A stretch of DNA of 64,000 nt from an uncultured Lachnospiraceae bacterium (GTDB lineage Bacteria; Bacillota; Clostridia; Lachnospirales; Lachnospiraceae). Positions within the stretch are counted from its first letter, which is position 1. Every line of letters starts with the position of its first letter. This document shows positions 36,510-47,430 of the stretch, one piece after another. Under the pieces are notes generated by a model. That model had not been told where the DNA came from, made no database searches, and was given only the letters and a program-made list of their open reading frames with translations. The stretch spans positions 1-64,000 of the forward strand of contig CATLAK010000011.1 of assembly GCA_949878435.1 (NCBI GenBank). Reading direction: 5' to 3'. The position numbers and the translations under genes are program-made.

Positions 36510-36878
36510 CTAGAATTTAAGACCAGCTTCTCTGGCTGCGTCAGCTAATGCTGCAATCTTACCCTGGTATATAAAGCCGCCTCTGTCAAAGACTACGGTA
36601 TCAATACCTTTTTCAAGTGCTCTCTTGGCAATAACTGTTCCTAAGTATGCTGCTGCATCAACGTTATTGGTCTTTTCCAGCTGCTCTTTTACTTCTTTTT
36701 CTACGGTAGAAGCTGCAGCTAAAGTATTTCCAACTGTATCGTCAATAATTTGAGCATACATATGATTATTACTTCTGAATACTGCAAGACGAGGTCTTTC
36801 AGCTGTACCGCTAAAGCGGTTACGTATTTTCATGTGCTTTTTAACACGAACTTTTTGTCTTGACTCTTTACTAACCAT
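36510..36878 (-). CDS. rplR: 50S ribosomal protein L18
   Basis: 122 residues. [20 protein letters not shown] and C-terminal [26 protein letters not shown]. Confidence 0.98.
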   Translation of the reverse strand: MVSKESRQKVRVKKHMKIRNRFSGTAERPRLAVFRSNNHMYAQIIDDTVGNTLAAASTVEKEVKEQLEKTNNVDAAAYLGTVIAKRALEKGIDTVVFDRGGFIYQGKIAALADAAREAGLKF

Positions 36879-36895
36879 CTTTACACTCTCCTTAT

Positions 36896-37438
36896 CTATT
36901 TCTTACCAGTCTTACCAACTTTACGTCTGATTGTTTCATCAGCATACTTGATACCCTTGCCCTTATAAGGTTCAGGTCTTCTCTTGTCTCTGATTTCAGC
37001 TGCGAATTGGCCAACTTTTTCTTTGTCAATACCCTTAACGATGATGATGTTCTGACCTTCCAGTACGGTTTCAATACCTTCAGGGTCGATCATCTCAACT
37101 GGGTGAGAATATCCTAAAGATAAGGTTAACTTGTTGCCGGATTTGGCTGCTCTATAACCAACACCATTTACTTCCAGTTTCTTTTCATAGCCATTTGTCA
37201 CACCGACCACCATATTGTTGATCAATGTTCTCGTAAGTCCATGCAAAGATTTCATTTTCTTTAAATCATTGGGTCTGGAAACAAGTACCTCTGCTCCTTC
37301 AACCTTGATTTCCATTTCAGCCGGAAGCACTCTTTCCAGTGTTCCTTTAGGACCTTTTACAGTCACTTTGTTATTTTCTGCAATCTCTACAGTAACGCCT
37401 GCAGGAATCGCGATTGGCATTCTTCCTATACGTGACAT
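36896..37438 (-). CDS. rplF: 50S ribosomal protein L6
   Basis: 180 residues from [15 protein letters not shown] (GGAGG 7 nt). C-terminal [16 protein letters not shown] is diagnostic. Confidence 0.98.
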   Translation of the reverse strand: MSRIGRMPIAIPAGVTVEIAENNKVTVKGPKGTLERVLPAEMEIKVEGAEVLVSRPNDLKKMKSLHGLTRTLINNMVVGVTNGYEKKLEVNGVGYRAAKSGNKLTLSLGYSHPVEMIDPEGIETVLEGQNIIIVKGIDKEKVGQFAAEIRDKRRPEPYKGKGIKYADETIRRKVGKTGKK

Positions 37439-37473
37439 GCCCGTACCTCCTATCAAATTTGCTAAGCTTTCAT

Positions 37474-37875
37474 TTACCATACGTAAGCCAGCACTTCGCC
37501 GCCTACCTGTAATTCCCTTGCCTTCTTGTCAGTTACAACCCCCTGGTTGGTGGAGATGATTGCAATACCAAGTCCGCCAAGCACTCTGGGCAGTTCTTCC
37601 TTGCCGGCATAAATACGAAGACCCGGTTTGGAAATTCTCTTTAATCCATTGATGATCTTATCATTTCTGTCCACGCCATACTTCAGTGTGATGCGGATGG
37701 TCTTGAAACTTCCTTCATCAATCAGATCATATTTCTTAATATACCCTTCCTCTAAAAGAATGTCTGCAATAGCCAGTTTCATTTTGGAAGAGGGAACATC
37801 TACTGTATCATGTTTTGCAGTATTTGCATTACGGATTCTTGTAAGCATATCTGCAATAGGATCACTCATTGTCAT
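37474..37875 (-). CDS. rpsH: 30S ribosomal protein S8
   Basis: 133 residues from [17 protein letters not shown] (GGAGG 7 nt). [22 protein letters not shown] near the C-terminus. Confidence 0.98.
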   Translation of the reverse strand: MTMSDPIADMLTRIRNANTAKHDTVDVPSSKMKLAIADILLEEGYIKKYDLIDEGSFKTIRITLKYGVDRNDKIINGLKRISKPGLRIYAGKEELPRVLGGLGIAIISTNQGVVTDKKARELQVGGEVLAYVW

Positions 37876-37895
37876 TTTATTTCCTCCTATACGAT

Positions 37896-38081
37896 TTACC
37901 AACTTGCCTTTTTTACGCCGGGAATCTGACCCTTGTAAGCTAATTCACGGAAGCAAATTCTGCAGATTCCGTATTTTCTAAGAACAGCATGCGGACGTCC
38001 ACAAACTCTGCAGCGGGTGTACGCTCTGGTGGAGAATTTCGGTTTGCGCTGCTGTTTAATCTTCATTGATGTTTTAGCCAT
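37896..38081 (-). CDS. rpsN: 30S ribosomal protein S14, zinc type
   Basis: 61 residues with C-x2-C (CRVC) and C-x2-C (CRIC) zinc ligands, the short type-Z form. Ends VKKASW. Confidence 0.98.
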   Translation of the reverse strand: MAKTSMKIKQQRKPKFSTRAYTRCRVCGRPHAVLRKYGICRICFRELAYKGQIPGVKKASW

Positions 38082-38095
38082 GAATTTACCTCCTT

Positions 38096-38635
38096 CTATT
38101 TTGCAAATGGCATATTAAACAATCTTAATAATTCACGTGCTTCTTCATCTGTCTTTGCTGTTGTAACAAAGATGACATCCATTCCTCTAACCTTATCTAC
38201 CTTGTCATATTCGATTTCAGGGAAGATAAGCTGTTCTTTGATACCCATTGAATAATTGCCTCTTCCATCAAATGAGTTAGGGTTCACACCTCTGAAGTCA
38301 CGCACACGGGGCAGTGCAAGATTTACGAGACGATCTAAGAAATCGTACATCTTCTCCCCACGTAAGGTAACTTTACATCCGATTGCCATACCTTCTCTGA
38401 TCTTGAAGTTAGCAACGGACTTCTTTGCTTTGGTAAGTACCGCCTTCTGACCGGAGATAATCTCAAGGTCCTTTACAGCAGATTCCAATACTTTCGCATT
38501 GTCTTTTGCTTCGCCGACACCCATGTTGATAACAATCTTATCGATTTTCGGTACTTCCATAACATTCTTATATCCGAACTTTTTGATCATAGCATCTACG
38601 ATCTCGTCATTATACATCGTTTTAAGTCTGCTCAC
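38096..38635 (-). CDS. rplE: 50S ribosomal protein L5
   Basis: 179 residues, [14 protein letters not shown] and [20 protein letters not shown]. Contacts 5S rRNA. Confidence 0.99.
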   Translation of the reverse strand: MSRLKTMYNDEIVDAMIKKFGYKNVMEVPKIDKIVINMGVGEAKDNAKVLESAVKDLEIISGQKAVLTKAKKSVANFKIREGMAIGCKVTLRGEKMYDFLDRLVNLALPRVRDFRGVNPNSFDGRGNYSMGIKEQLIFPEIEYDKVDKVRGMDVIFVTTAKTDEEARELLRLFNMPFAK

Positions 38636-38660
38636 GCTTCCAGTTCTCCTTTCTTAAGAA

Positions 38661-38972
38661 TTAATCAATCACTTCACCTGTTGATTTTGCAAAACGCACT
38701 TTTTTGTCATTTTCAAACTTGAAACCTACTCTTGTAGGCTGTCCCTTGTGGACATACATTACGTTTGACACATCAATAGGCGCTTCTTTTTGAATAATTC
38801 CGCCATTCTGGTTCGCTGCTGAAGGTTTTGTATGTTTGGTAATCATGTTGACGCCTTCTACAACAACCCTGTGCTTTTTAATGTCAACAGATACTACCTT
38901 TCCTTCTGATCCTTTATCTTTGCCGGCAATCACCTTTACGGTATCGCCTTTCTTAATTTTTAAAGTTGCCAT
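38661..38972 (-). CDS. rplX: 50S ribosomal protein L24
   Basis: 103 residues from [21 protein letters not shown] (KOW motif). GGAGG 8 nt upstream of this ATG. Confidence 0.98.
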   Translation of the reverse strand: MATLKIKKGDTVKVIAGKDKGSEGKVVSVDIKKHRVVVEGVNMITKHTKPSAANQNGGIIQKEAPIDVSNVMYVHKGQPTRVGFKFENDKKVRFAKSTGEVID

Positions 38973-38984
38973 GCTACGCACCTC

Positions 38985-39353
38985 CTATAATACTTCCGGA
39001 GCCAGAGAAACAATCTTCATAAACTGTTTTTCACGAAGCTCTCTTGCTACCGGTCCAAAAATACGTGTTCCTCTGGGAGTCTTATCATCTTTAATGATAA
39101 CAGCAGCATTTTCATCAAATCTAATATAAGAACCATCTTTGCGACGTGCGCCTTTAACAGTACGGACAACAACAGCCTTTACGACGTCACCTTTTTTTAC
39201 AACGCCGCCTGGTGTTGCATCTTTGACCGTAGCAACAATCACATCACCGATACTTGCATATCTTCTTGTGGATCCACCCATAACTCTGATGCAAAGGATT
39301 TCTTTTGCACCTGTATTGTCAGCGACTTTCAGTCTGCTTTCCTGTTGAATCAT
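38985..39353 (-). CDS. rplN: 50S ribosomal protein L14
   Basis: 122 residues, [20 protein letters not shown] and the conserved [17 protein letters not shown]. Confidence 0.99.
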   Translation of the reverse strand: MIQQESRLKVADNTGAKEILCIRVMGGSTRRYASIGDVIVATVKDATPGGVVKKGDVVKAVVVRTVKGARRKDGSYIRFDENAAVIIKDDKTPRGTRIFGPVARELREKQFMKIVSLAPEVL

Positions 39354-39377
39354 GCCAATTCTCCTTCCAAAATATTT

Positions 39378-39635
39378 CTATTTAGCTTTTTCTACGATTT
39401 CTACAAGTCTCCATCTCTTGTCCTTGGACAAAGGTCTTGTTTCCATCACTTTAACGGTATCGCCGATGCCGCACTCGTTGTTCTCATCATGCGCTTTCAA
39501 TTTGTAAGTACTCTTAACAACTTTCTTGTAAAGCGGATGTTTTACGTGCTCTTCGATTGCAACGACGATTGTCTTATCCATTTTATCACTGATAACTTTA
39601 CCGGTACGTGTTTTTCTCAGATTTCTTTCTTCCAC
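39378..39635 (-). CDS. rpsQ: 30S ribosomal protein S17
   Basis: 85 residues, [40 protein letters not shown]. Confidence 0.98.
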   Translation of the reverse strand: MEERNLRKTRTGKVISDKMDKTIVVAIEEHVKHPLYKKVVKSTYKLKAHDENNECGIGDTVKVMETRPLSKDKRWRLVEIVEKAK

Positions 39636-39684
39636 GACTTTTAGTCTCCTTTCTTTGACATTCCTGCAACTTGATTCCTAAGGC

Positions 39685-39891
39685 TTACGCCTCTTTCTGC
39701 TTCTGTGTGATTACTGTCTGAATCCTTGCGATATTTCTTCTGACTTCTTTGATTCTTGCGGTATTATCCAGCTGATTCGTTGCATTCTGGAATCTCAAAT
39801 TGAAAAGTTCTTTCTTAGCAGCTACTAAATCCTCTGCCAGCGCTGCAGCTGATTTTGCCTGTAAATCTTCTACATACTTGTTAGTTTTCAT
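39685..39891 (-). CDS. rpmC: 50S ribosomal protein L29
   Basis: 68 residues from [11 protein letters not shown]; starts inside the end of rplP (11-nt overlap), so translationally coupled. [16 protein letters not shown] is diagnostic. Confidence 0.98.
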   Translation of the reverse strand: MKTNKYVEDLQAKSAAALAEDLVAAKKELFNLRFQNATNQLDNTARIKEVRRNIARIQTVITQKQKEA

Positions 39892-40318
39892 TTGATGCAC
39901 CACCTTCCAAGTCTGCCTTAGAAACGACCTTGCACTTGCAAGGAAGCTTATATGTTGCAAGACGCAACGCTTCTTTTGCGATTTCTTCGGAAACTCCTGC
40001 GATTTCAAACATAACACGTCCGGGCTTAACAACTGCTACCCAGTATTCCAATGTACCTTTACCGGAACCCATACGTGTTTCTGCGGGTTTTGCTGTTACT
40101 GGTTTGTCAGGGAAAATCTTAATCCAAACTTTACCGCCACGCTTGATATAACGAGTCATAGCAATACGGGCTGCCTCAATCTGGTTTGATTTAATCCAAC
40201 ATGGCTCTAATGCAACAATACCGTATTCACCGTAAGTAATTGTGTTGCCACGGGTTGCTTTTCCTCTCATGGTGCCACGGAACTGTTTACGACGTTTAAC
40301 TCTTTTAGGCATTAACAT
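39881..40318 (-). CDS. rplP: 50S ribosomal protein L16
   Basis: 145 residues, [35 protein letters not shown]. The start overlaps the rpsC stop (TAATG). Confidence 0.98.
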   Translation of the reverse strand: MLMPKRVKRRKQFRGTMRGKATRGNTITYGEYGIVALEPCWIKSNQIEAARIAMTRYIKRGGKVWIKIFPDKPVTAKPAETRMGSGKGTLEYWVAVVKPGRVMFEIAGVSEEIAKEALRLATYKLPCKCKVVSKADLEGGASNEN

Positions 40319-40989
40319 TATTTATCGCTCCCTTCCTGCACTGTCTTTTCTTCATTCTTCTTGGTAGGAAGTACTTCACCCTTGTAGATCCATACTTTTA
40401 CACCTACTTTACCATAGGTTGTATCAGCTTCAGCGAAACCGTATTCGATATCAGCACGCAATGTCTGAAGGGGAATCGTGCCTTCGCTGTAAAACTCTGT
40501 ACGAGCCATATCCGCACCGCCCAGACGTCCGGAAACAGAAGCCTTGATACCCAGTGCGCCTGCCTTCATGGTTCTTCCCATGCAGGATTTCATGGCACGT
40601 CTGAAGGAAACACGGTTTTCAAGCTGCTGTGCAATGTTTTCTGCAACCAGCTGTGCATCCTTGTCAGGTCTCTTGATTTCTTTGATGTCAACCAGTACTT
40701 TCTTTCCTGTCATCTTGGAAAGTTCTTTCTTGGTCACTTCGATTTCAGCGCCGCCCTTGCCGATTACCACACCGGGCTTAGCTGTATAAATGATAACTTT
40801 TACTCTGTCGGAAGCTCTCTCGATTTCAATCTTGGAAACTCCGGCACTGTACAATTTCTTTTTCAGGAACTTTCTGATATCGTAGTCTTCTACAAGGAAA
40901 TCAGCAAATTCTGCTTCTGCGTACCATTTAGAATCCCAATCCTTAATAATACCGACTCTTAAGCCGTGAGGATTAACTTTCTGTCCCAT
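40318..40989 (-). CDS. rpsC: 30S ribosomal protein S3
   Basis: 223 residues from [20 protein letters not shown] (AAAGGAG upstream). KH domain with [10 protein letters not shown]. Confidence 0.98.
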   Translation of the reverse strand: MGQKVNPHGLRVGIIKDWDSKWYAEAEFADFLVEDYDIRKFLKKKLYSAGVSKIEIERASDRVKVIIYTAKPGVVIGKGGAEIEVTKKELSKMTGKKVLVDIKEIKRPDKDAQLVAENIAQQLENRVSFRRAMKSCMGRTMKAGALGIKASVSGRLGGADMARTEFYSEGTIPLQTLRADIEYGFAEADTTYGKVGVKVWIYKGEVLPTKKNEEKTVQEGSDK

Positions 40990-41064
40990 ATAATTCTTTG
41001 CTCCTTTCTTTGTCCCGAAAATGCGAAGCATTTTCGTCAACCTGCTGTGTAGGTTGTTTCCTCC

Positions 41065-41469
41065 CTATCTTTCATCCAGCACAATTGTGATATGGCTCAT
41101 TCTCTTTTCGATCCTGTAAGCTCTTCCTTGTGCCCTCGGTCTTACTCTTTTCATTGTAGGTCCCTTATTTGCATAACATTCTGCAATATAAAGGTGCTCC
41201 GGATTCGGATACTTTGTAGGGTCCTGGCTGTACAGATATTCAGCGTTTGCACGCGCGGACTCTAATAACTTCTTGATGATGCTGGAAGCATATCTGGGAT
41301 TGTATTCCAAAATACCAAGTGCAGCTTCCACATCCTTGCCTCTGATGGCATCTAATACGAAACATGCTTTCTGAACAGACACTCTTGCGTAAGATAACTT
41401 AGCGGAAGGTCTTGTATCTTTCTGCGCATTTCTCTCTCTTTTAATTTGGGATCTATGTCCTTTTGCCAT
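41065..41469 (-). CDS. rplV: 50S ribosomal protein L22
   Basis: 134 residues, VQKACFVLDAIRGKDVEAAL and C-terminal PRAQGRAYRIEKRMSHITIV. Two small hairpins (CGAAAATGC-GAA-GCATTTTCG and CAACCT ... AGGTTG, 41018-41057) lie between it and rpsC. Confidence 0.98.
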   Translation of the reverse strand: MAKGHRSQIKRERNAQKDTRPSAKLSYARVSVQKACFVLDAIRGKDVEAALGILEYNPRYASSIIKKLLESARANAEYLYSQDPTKYPNPEHLYIAECYANKGPTMKRVRPRAQGRAYRIEKRMSHITIVLDER

Positions 41470-41480
41470 GATGAAACCTC

Positions 41481-41762
41481 CTATCTTACTTTAGACTTCT
41501 TTTCGTCTTTTCCGTGTCCTCTATAAGTTCTGGTTGCAACAAACTCGCCGAGCTTATGTCCAACCATATCTTCCGTCACATATACTGGCACATGCTTTCT
41601 TCCGTCATGCACTGCAAATGTGTGTCCCACAAAAGAGGGGAAGATTGTGGAACGACGGGACCAGGTCTTGATGACCTGCTTCTGTCCTGCTGCATTCATT
41701 GCATCTACTTTTTTCAGCAGACTTGCATCTGCAAAAGGTCCTTTTTTCAGTGATCTAGCCAT
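41481..41762 (-). CDS. rpsS: 30S ribosomal protein S19
   Basis: 93 residues, [20 protein letters not shown] and [23 protein letters not shown]. Confidence 0.99.
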   Translation of the reverse strand: MARSLKKGPFADASLLKKVDAMNAAGQKQVIKTWSRRSTIFPSFVGHTFAVHDGRKHVPVYVTEDMVGHKLGEFVATRTYRGHGKDEKKSKVR

Positions 41763-41781
41763 TTTCTTCTCTCCTCCTTAA

Positions 41782-42627
41782 TTATTTGATGGCTCTGCCG
41801 TCTCTTCTTCTTACGATCAACTTATTAGAGGCTTTTTTCTTCTTACGCGTCTTAAGTCCAAGAGCAGGCTTGCCCCAAGGTGTGCAGGGACCGGGACGTC
41901 CGATACCGGTCTTTCCTTCACCACCGCCGTGAGGATGGTCGTTGGGGTTCATTACAGAACCACGTACGGTAGGACGAATGCCCATGTGGCGCTTGCGTCC
42001 TGCTTTACCGATCTTAATCAGGCTGTGATCTACATTGCCAACAACACCAACGGTTGCGCGGCAGCTAATCGGTACCATTCTCATTTCGCCTGAAGGAAGA
42101 CGAAGGGTTGCATATTTTCCTTCTTTCGCCATCAGCTGCGCGCTGTTTCCAGCGGAGCGAACCAGCTGACCGCCCTTGCCGGGATATAATTCAATGTTGT
42201 GTACCTGTGTACCAACGGGGATTGCTGATAAAGGAAGGCAGTTGCCCACTCTCACTTCAGCCTCAGGTCCGTTCATGACCTTCATGCCGTCTTTTAATCC
42301 TTCGGGAGCAATGATATATGCCTTTTCCCCGTCTGCATAGCAGATTAATGCAATGTTTGCAGTTCTGTTAGGATCATATTCGATTCCAATAACAGTTGCA
42401 GGGATTCCATCCTTGCTGTTTCTCTTGAAATCAATGATTCTGTATTTTCTCTTAGAACCGCCTCCGCGGTGTCTTACTGTAATTTTACCCTGATTGTTAC
42501 GACCGGAATTTTTCTTTAAAGAAGTAACAAGTGATTTCTCAGGTGTTGTCTTAGTGATTTCTGAAAAATCAGAACCGGTCATATTTCTTCTGGAAGGTGT
42601 ATATGGGTTATATGTCTTAATTCCCAT
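41782..42627 (-). CDS. rplB: 50S ribosomal protein L2
   Basis: 281 residues from [36 protein letters not shown] and [14 protein letters not shown], the peptidyl-transferase-proximal region. Confidence 0.99.
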   Translation of the reverse strand: MGIKTYNPYTPSRRNMTGSDFSEITKTTPEKSLVTSLKKNSGRNNQGKITVRHRGGGSKRKYRIIDFKRNSKDGIPATVIGIEYDPNRTANIALICYADGEKAYIIAPEGLKDGMKVMNGPEAEVRVGNCLPLSAIPVGTQVHNIELYPGKGGQLVRSAGNSAQLMAKEGKYATLRLPSGEMRMVPISCRATVGVVGNVDHSLIKIGKAGRKRHMGIRPTVRGSVMNPNDHPHGGGEGKTGIGRPGPCTPWGKPALGLKTRKKKKASNKLIVRRRDGRAIK

Positions 42628-42701
42628 GACTCTTTCTCCTTTCAAGTCCCATTTCATATCGCACTTTTTTGTGCATAGTTATTACTTATACTCTCTTCAT
42701 C

Positions 42702-43001
42702 TTAGAGTCCAGCAAAAATTTCAATTTCTTTGCTGTCTTCCGTCAGCCATACGATTGCCTTTTTGGTCTTGGCTGTCTTGCCGTAGGTCATGCCGCGCCT
42801 CTTGGTCTTTCCATCCATGTTCATGGTGTTGACTCTTGCGACCTTTGTTCCTTCAAACATCTTTTCAACGGCTTCTTTGATCATTGTCTTGTTTGCTTCG
42901 GGATGAACCAGAAATGTATATTTCTTCTCGCTCATGCCTGCCATACTCTTTTCGGTAATAACCGGTTTAAGGATTACGTCATAATATTGAATTGCTGCCA
43001 T
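42702..43001 (-). CDS. rplW: 50S ribosomal protein L23
   Basis: 99 residues, [36 protein letters not shown]. Overlaps rplD by 1 nt. Confidence 0.98.
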   Translation of the reverse strand: MAAIQYYDVILKPVITEKSMAGMSEKKYTFLVHPEANKTMIKEAVEKMFEGTKVARVNTMNMDGKTKRRGMTYGKTAKTKKAIVWLTEDSKEIEIFAGL

Positions 43002-43621
43002 TATGCATACACCTCCTCAATCTTGGCTACGGCATCCTTGGTGAGTACCAATGTATCACCTTTAAGGATATCGTAAACATTCATCATGTTAACCTGTGTT
43101 GTATCAACAGTGGGAAGGTTTCTTGCAGATAAAACGATCTTTTCGTCATTGTCGGCAATTACGACTAATGCCTTGCTTACTTTCAGATTGTCCATCACTG
43201 CTTTGAACTTCTTTGTCTTGATCTCGTCAAATTTCAGCTCATCTACCACGATCAGCTTTCCACCCTGTACTCTGCTTGTGAGAGCGGACTTGAGTGCTGC
43301 TCTTTTTTCTTTCTTATTCAATTTAAATGAATAGTCTCTCGGAACGGGTGCGAATACAACACCGCCGCCTTTCCACTGGGGAGATCTGGTTGAACCCTGT
43401 CTTGCATGACCGGTTCCTTTCTGTCTCCAAGGTTTTCTACCGCCGCCGGAAACTTCAGAACGTGTTTTTGCTTTCTGTGTTCCCTGACGCTTATTTGCAA
43501 GATGCTGCACAACTGCCATGTGTACCAGGTGCTCATTTACTTCAACACCAAATACCGCATCGTTTAATTCCATTGTGCCGACTTCTTTGCCTTCCATATT
43601 ATAAACAGATACGTTTGCCAT
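43001..43621 (-). CDS. rplD: 50S ribosomal protein L4
   Basis: 206 residues, [21 protein letters not shown] loop, full length. Confidence 0.98.
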   Translation of the reverse strand: MANVSVYNMEGKEVGTMELNDAVFGVEVNEHLVHMAVVQHLANKRQGTQKAKTRSEVSGGGRKPWRQKGTGHARQGSTRSPQWKGGGVVFAPVPRDYSFKLNKKEKRAALKSALTSRVQGGKLIVVDELKFDEIKTKKFKAVMDNLKVSKALVVIADNDEKIVLSARNLPTVDTTQVNMMNVYDILKGDTLVLTKDAVAKIEEVYA

Positions 43622-43649
43622 CTGAATGGTCCTCCTTTCATCAATCAGC

Positions 43650-44333
43650 TTAAGCCATAGCCTTAACAGTTTCTTTGATTGTAACTAAGGCTTTCCTCGG
43701 TCCGGGCACTGCACCCTTTACAAGAAGCAGATTCTTTTCAGCATCTACTCTTACCACCTCAAGGTTCTGCACGGTAACCTTTACGCAGCCCATGTGACCA
43801 GGCATTCCTTTGCCCTTGAATACGCGGCTCGGTGAAGAGCAGGCGCCGTTTGAACCCTGATGACGATGGAACTTGGAACCATGCGCCATGGGACCTCTGT
43901 GCTGACCATGTCTCTTGATTGCGCCCTGGAATCCTTTACCTTTGGAAATAGCAGACGCATCGATCTTATCGCCGACTTCAAACATATCCGCTTTGATTTC
44001 ACTTCCAAGCGTGTATTCCCCGGCATTGTCAAACTTGAACTCTCTGACAAATCTCTTGCAGGAAACGCCTGCCTTGTCAAAGTGTCCCTTCATAGCCTTG
44101 TTAACGCCATGTCTGTGGATGACTTCTTTCTTTCCGCTCTTGTCTTTGTTCACGATTCTTTCCTTCTTGTCAACAAAGCCAACCTGTACTGCACTGTAAC
44201 CGTCGTTTTCAACTGTCTTAATCTGTGTCACTACGCAGGGTCCAGCCTGAAGTACAGTTACCGGAATCAAGCTGCCGTCCTCACTAAAAATCTGAGTCAT
44301 TCCGATTTTGGTAGCCAAAATACCTTTTTTCAT
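43650..44333 (-). CDS. rplC: 50S ribosomal protein L3
   Basis: 227 residues, slightly longer than the usual ~210. [38 protein letters not shown]. Extra charged residues near 60-75. Confidence 0.98.
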   Translation of the reverse strand: MKKGILATKIGMTQIFSEDGSLIPVTVLQAGPCVVTQIKTVENDGYSAVQVGFVDKKERIVNKDKSGKKEVIHRHGVNKAMKGHFDKAGVSCKRFVREFKFDNAGEYTLGSEIKADMFEVGDKIDASAISKGKGFQGAIKRHGQHRGPMAHGSKFHRHQGSNGACSSPSRVFKGKGMPGHMGCVKVTVQNLEVVRVDAEKNLLLVKGAVPGPRKALVTIKETVKAMA

Positions 44334-44403
44334 TTCTTTACCTCCATTTGCTTCTACAGCGGGCCTCTATCGGGCCATTCTAGTGTAATGGTTCTTACTG
44401 GTT

Positions 44404-44721
44404 TTATTTGTTCTTCATCTTGATATCGATGTACACACCGGCGGGCATCTCCAGTCTCTGCAGAGCATCTACCGTCTTAGGTGTGGGTGTGATGATATCG
44501 ATCAGTCTCTTATGGGTTCTCTGTTCAAACTGTTCCCTGGAATCTTTGTATTTGTGAACCGCTCTTAAGATTGTAACTACTTCCTTCTTAGTGGGAAGGG
44601 GTACCGGTCCGCTTACCTGTGATCCGTTCTTCTTGACTGTTTCGATGATTTTTTTGGCAGATGCATCAACCAGCTGATGATCATAAGCCTTGAGTGTGAT
44701 TCTCATTACTTGACTTGCCAT
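44404..44721 (-). CDS. rpsJ: 30S ribosomal protein S10
   Basis: 105 residues, [20 protein letters not shown] and the conserved [18 protein letters not shown]. First gene of the superoperon. AAGGAGG lies 11 nt upstream. Confidence 0.99.
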   Translation of the reverse strand: MASQVMRITLKAYDHQLVDASAKKIIETVKKNGSQVSGPVPLPTKKEVVTILRAVHKYKDSREQFEQRTHKRLIDIITPTPKTVDALQRLEMPAGVYIDIKMKNK

Positions 44722-45027
44722 AAAAAAAGTCGCCTCCTTTTCGCACTTTTATAATGAATTAAGTACGACAAGCGGTGACTGTACACTCTCCCGTGCGTGT
44801 CCTGCCTTCCCATAAAGCAAAGCCCAGATTTCTCTGCGCACTTTGGTCGGCACGCTTAACGCCCGTGTTTCTGTCTTGTTCGACAGACTGTATGTTTGTA
44901 CAGTGACTTGCCGTCAGGTTCTTAGGTCTGGTATTTGCCAGCCTCTTGACATTCGCTCCACGGAAAACCTGCCATGCCTTTCGGTAGGGCAGCAACCTCA
45001 CGCTTCATCGCTATCATGCCACAGCAA
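44722..45027 (-). promoter_or_regulatory. Long 5' leader of the S10 operon
   Basis: About 305 nt between the promoter and rpsJ, without a convincing gene. Contains CTGTACA and TGTACAG about 130 nt apart (near 44902 and 44783), GTCTGTCG / CGAACAAGACAG and other stems. Probably an autoregulatory leader like other S10 leaders, but I cannot match a known family by eye. Confidence 0.5.
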
Positions 45028-45032
45028 TTGAT

Positions 45033-45061
45033 AGTATACATGATGTTTGTAAATCATGCAA
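45033..45061 (-). promoter_or_regulatory. Promoter of the S10-spc-alpha superoperon
   Basis: Minus strand TTGCAT (45061-45056), 17 nt, TATACT (45038-45033). It drives about 17 kb of co-directional ribosomal genes. Confidence 0.8.
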
Positions 45062-45095
45062 GTGTTTTTTGAAAAAAATTTTTTTGAGTGGGGGG

Positions 45096-45441
45096 GGAAC
45101 CGCCCGCAGGGGCAGTGGGGAAGGGGAGGCGGATGGGGCGGATTTATAGAAGGCGGATGGCGGCGCATAGTTAGGTTTCCAGGCTCGTCTGCAAATCGGA
45201 TTTCACTAACAGAATGTATATAGGTGTTTCAAGGCGGTCGGGTCGGAGCCATGGCGGCATCCGTGCCGCTTGGCTCCTAAAATCGCCATCCGTGGCGATT
45301 TTGCCCTGCGGATTCCACATTCTGTAAGTGAAATTGCCGATTTTCGCCAGAGCCTGGAAACCTAACTATGCGCCGCCATCCGCCTTCTATAAATCCGCCC
45401 CATCCCGCCTCCCCTTCCCCACTGCCCCTGCGGGCGGCTCC
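45096..45441. repeat. Giant palindrome E1 (346 nt)
   Basis: Arms 45096-45186 and 45350-45441 are complementary over 91-92 nt with one substitution and one 1-nt gap. An inner pair (45193-45217 with 45317-45344) continues the stem with a single A/A mismatch and a 2-nt bulge. The loop holds two more hairpins, GGAGCC ... GGCTCC (45245-45277) and AAAATCGCC / GGCGATTTT (45279-45302). The left arm is G-rich, the right C-rich. It lies 54 nt after the stop of the small membrane gene at 45495 and 35 nt before the S10 -35 box. Function unknown; it could end the putP transcript. Confidence 0.9.
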
Positions 45442-45494
45442 TTCCTTTCTCCGGTATGTTTTTCAAAAGATACGAGGATAAACTTTCCTTTCTC

Positions 45495-45701
45495 CTAGAA
45501 AAGTTCTATGATTGCCAGCATAATCATGAGTGCGCTGAGCACTACCATGATTGCTCCGCATATTTTGATCGTCTTTGGCGATTTTAAATTTGGATTTTTT
45601 GCTTTTAATTTTTCATAGGGGACAAAAAGATAGTTTAATCCCATCGTTCCCACAACAATTCCCAATATACCTTTTGATAAAATTTTCAATAATTCATACA
45701 T
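45495..45701 (-). CDS. Small membrane protein of unknown function
   Basis: 68 residues from MYELLKILSKG (AAGGAGG 9 nt upstream). Two hydrophobic segments (about 8-25 and 45-66) around a Lys-rich loop (KLKAKNPNLKSPK). 16 nt after putP, so likely translated from the same mRNA, possibly a helper of the symporter. Family not recognised. Confidence 0.7.
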   Translation of the reverse strand: MYELLKILSKGILGIVVGTMGLNYLFVPYEKLKAKNPNLKSPKTIKICGAIMVVLSALMIMLAIIELF

Positions 45702-45717
45702 TGTCATTTTCCTCCTT

Positions 45718-47274
45718 TTACATATTTGCTTCATCATACCCGCATTTCTTTTGTCTGACATCTTCAAATTCTTCCAGCATCTCGGCGGTCGGGGCAGGTG
45801 TTATGAGGCTTACGATTATGATTGCAAGTACGCCTACAGCAAATCCGACTGCCAGTGAGTAGAGTCCGGTTGTGCTTCCGAGTGTTTGTCCATGAATGAG
45901 AGGAATGTAATCCCATATGAGCACGGTGAGCGCGCCGGAGGCGATTCCTGCTACTGCTCCCGAGAAGTTGGTGCGTTTCCAGTAGAGGGAAAGGAGCACT
46001 GTAGGTCCAAATGCTGCGCCAAGTCCTGCCCATGCGTTGGAGACAAGTCCCATGATGGAACTGCCAGGGTCAAGGGCGATCAGGTAGGCAAGCACTGCAA
46101 TGACCAGCACGGTAATGCGGCTGATCCTGAATACGGTTTTTTCGGAAGCATCTTTTTTGATGATTCCCTTGACGATATCTTCCGCTACGCTGGATGCACT
46201 GACAAGGAGCTGGGAATCTGCCGTGGACATGATTGCCGCCAAAATACCACATAGGAAAATACCTGCAATAATCGGAAGCTTGATATCTTCTGTGAATATC
46301 TTAATAATCATGTTGATAAATACTTTTTCTTCTTCTCCGCCTGTGAGAACGGCAGGATATAAATATGCACGTCCTACTACGCCGATTACCCAGGCAAGCA
46401 CAAGGGAGAGAAATACCCATATAATCGCAATCCCCTTGGATTTATTTAGTTCTTTTTCATTCTTGACAGCCATAAAGCGGACCAAGATATGGGGCATGCC
46501 GCAATAGCCAAGTCCCCAAGCAAGTCCCGATAGGATATCCACCGCGCGGTAAGGTTCCCCTCCATTGCTGAACAGACTTAAGAAGGCTTCTGAACCTCCG
46601 GCAACGCCGCTTGCTTCTATATTAGAAAGAATGTTGCCGGAGCCCACAATGCCGATTGCCACAAGCGGTACTGCTAAAAGCGCTACAAGCATGAGCGTCC
46701 CCTGAATAAAGTCTGTCGTACACACTGCCATGAAACCGCCCAGGAAAGTATAAACCAGAATAACGATTGCCCCTATAGTCAGAGCGATCTTATAATCCAC
46801 ATTAAATACAGAATTGAACAGCTTGCCTCCTGCTGCCAGCGCAGACGCCGTGTATACAAGAAAGAAGATTACAATCGTCACCGATGAAATGAAGAGCAGG
46901 ATCCTCTTTTTATCATGAAATCTGTTTTCAAAGTAAGTGGGCAGCGTCAGTGCATTGTTGGCGCGGATCGTATACCTGCGCAGACGCCCTGCGATAAAAA
47001 GCCAGTTAAATACTGTTCCCACAAAAAGTCCGATGGCGATCCATGCCTGTCCTGTTCCCAATGCATAAACAGAACCCGGGAGTCCCATCAAAAGCCATCC
47101 ACTCATATCTGAAGCCTGCGCAGATAATGCTGCCACCCATCCTCCAAGCTTTCGCCCTCCGAGGAAATAGTCCTCTGTACTGTTATTTTTCCTTGCATAC
47201 ATCGCCCCTACTCCGACCATGAGTAAAAGGTATAATGCAAACGCAACGATAATCCATCCTATTGAATCACTCAT
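45718..47274 (-). CDS. putP: Sodium/proline symporter
   Basis: 518 residues from MSDSIGWIIVAF (GGAGGAG 7 nt upstream). SSF family with 12-13 membrane segments. ARKNNSTEDYFLGGRKLGGWVAALSAQASDMSGWLL (written in part here) is the classical TM2 region with the sodium/proline site; AWGLGYCGMPHILVRFMA in the middle. Imports proline with Na+. Confidence 0.93.
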   Translation of the reverse strand: MSDSIGWIIVAFALYLLLMVGVGAMYARKNNSTEDYFLGGRKLGGWVAALSAQASDMSGWLLMGLPGSVYALGTGQAWIAIGLFVGTVFNWLFIAGRLRRYTIRANNALTLPTYFENRFHDKKRILLFISSVTIVIFFLVYTASALAAGGKLFNSVFNVDYKIALTIGAIVILVYTFLGGFMAVCTTDFIQGTLMLVALLAVPLVAIGIVGSGNILSNIEASGVAGGSEAFLSLFSNGGEPYRAVDILSGLAWGLGYCGMPHILVRFMAVKNEKELNKSKGIAIIWVFLSLVLAWVIGVVGRAYLYPAVLTGGEEEKVFINMIIKIFTEDIKLPIIAGIFLCGILAAIMSTADSQLLVSASSVAEDIVKGIIKKDASEKTVFRISRITVLVIAVLAYLIALDPGSSIMGLVSNAWAGLGAAFGPTVLLSLYWKRTNFSGAVAGIASGALTVLIWDYIPLIHGQTLGSTTGLYSLAVGFAVGVLAIIIVSLITPAPTAEMLEEFEDVRQKKCGYDEANM

Positions 47275-47335
47275 TTTTCTCCTCCATTCCAAAGCGCTTA
47301 ATCCGCATCAGCGTTATTTGGCGCATTTCTTATAT

Positions 47336-47365
47336 ACTATATATGAGTCCTGCCCTATCAGTCAA
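47336..47365 (-). promoter_or_regulatory. Promoter of putP
   Basis: Minus strand TTGACT (47365-47360), 18 nt, TATAGT (47341-47336), about 60 nt before the start. Confidence 0.6.
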
Positions 47366-47379
47366 TCAAAAATTCTCCA

Positions 47380-47420
47380 AATAAAAATCCCCGCTGTTTT
47401 TTGCAGCGAGGATTTTTATT
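47380..47420. terminator. Terminator of the GGDEF gene
   Basis: AATAAAAATCCCCGCTG / CAGCGAGGATTTTTATT around a T-run loop. Symmetrical, so possibly active in both directions. Confidence 0.8.
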
Positions 47421-47430
47421 AGTCAATCCT

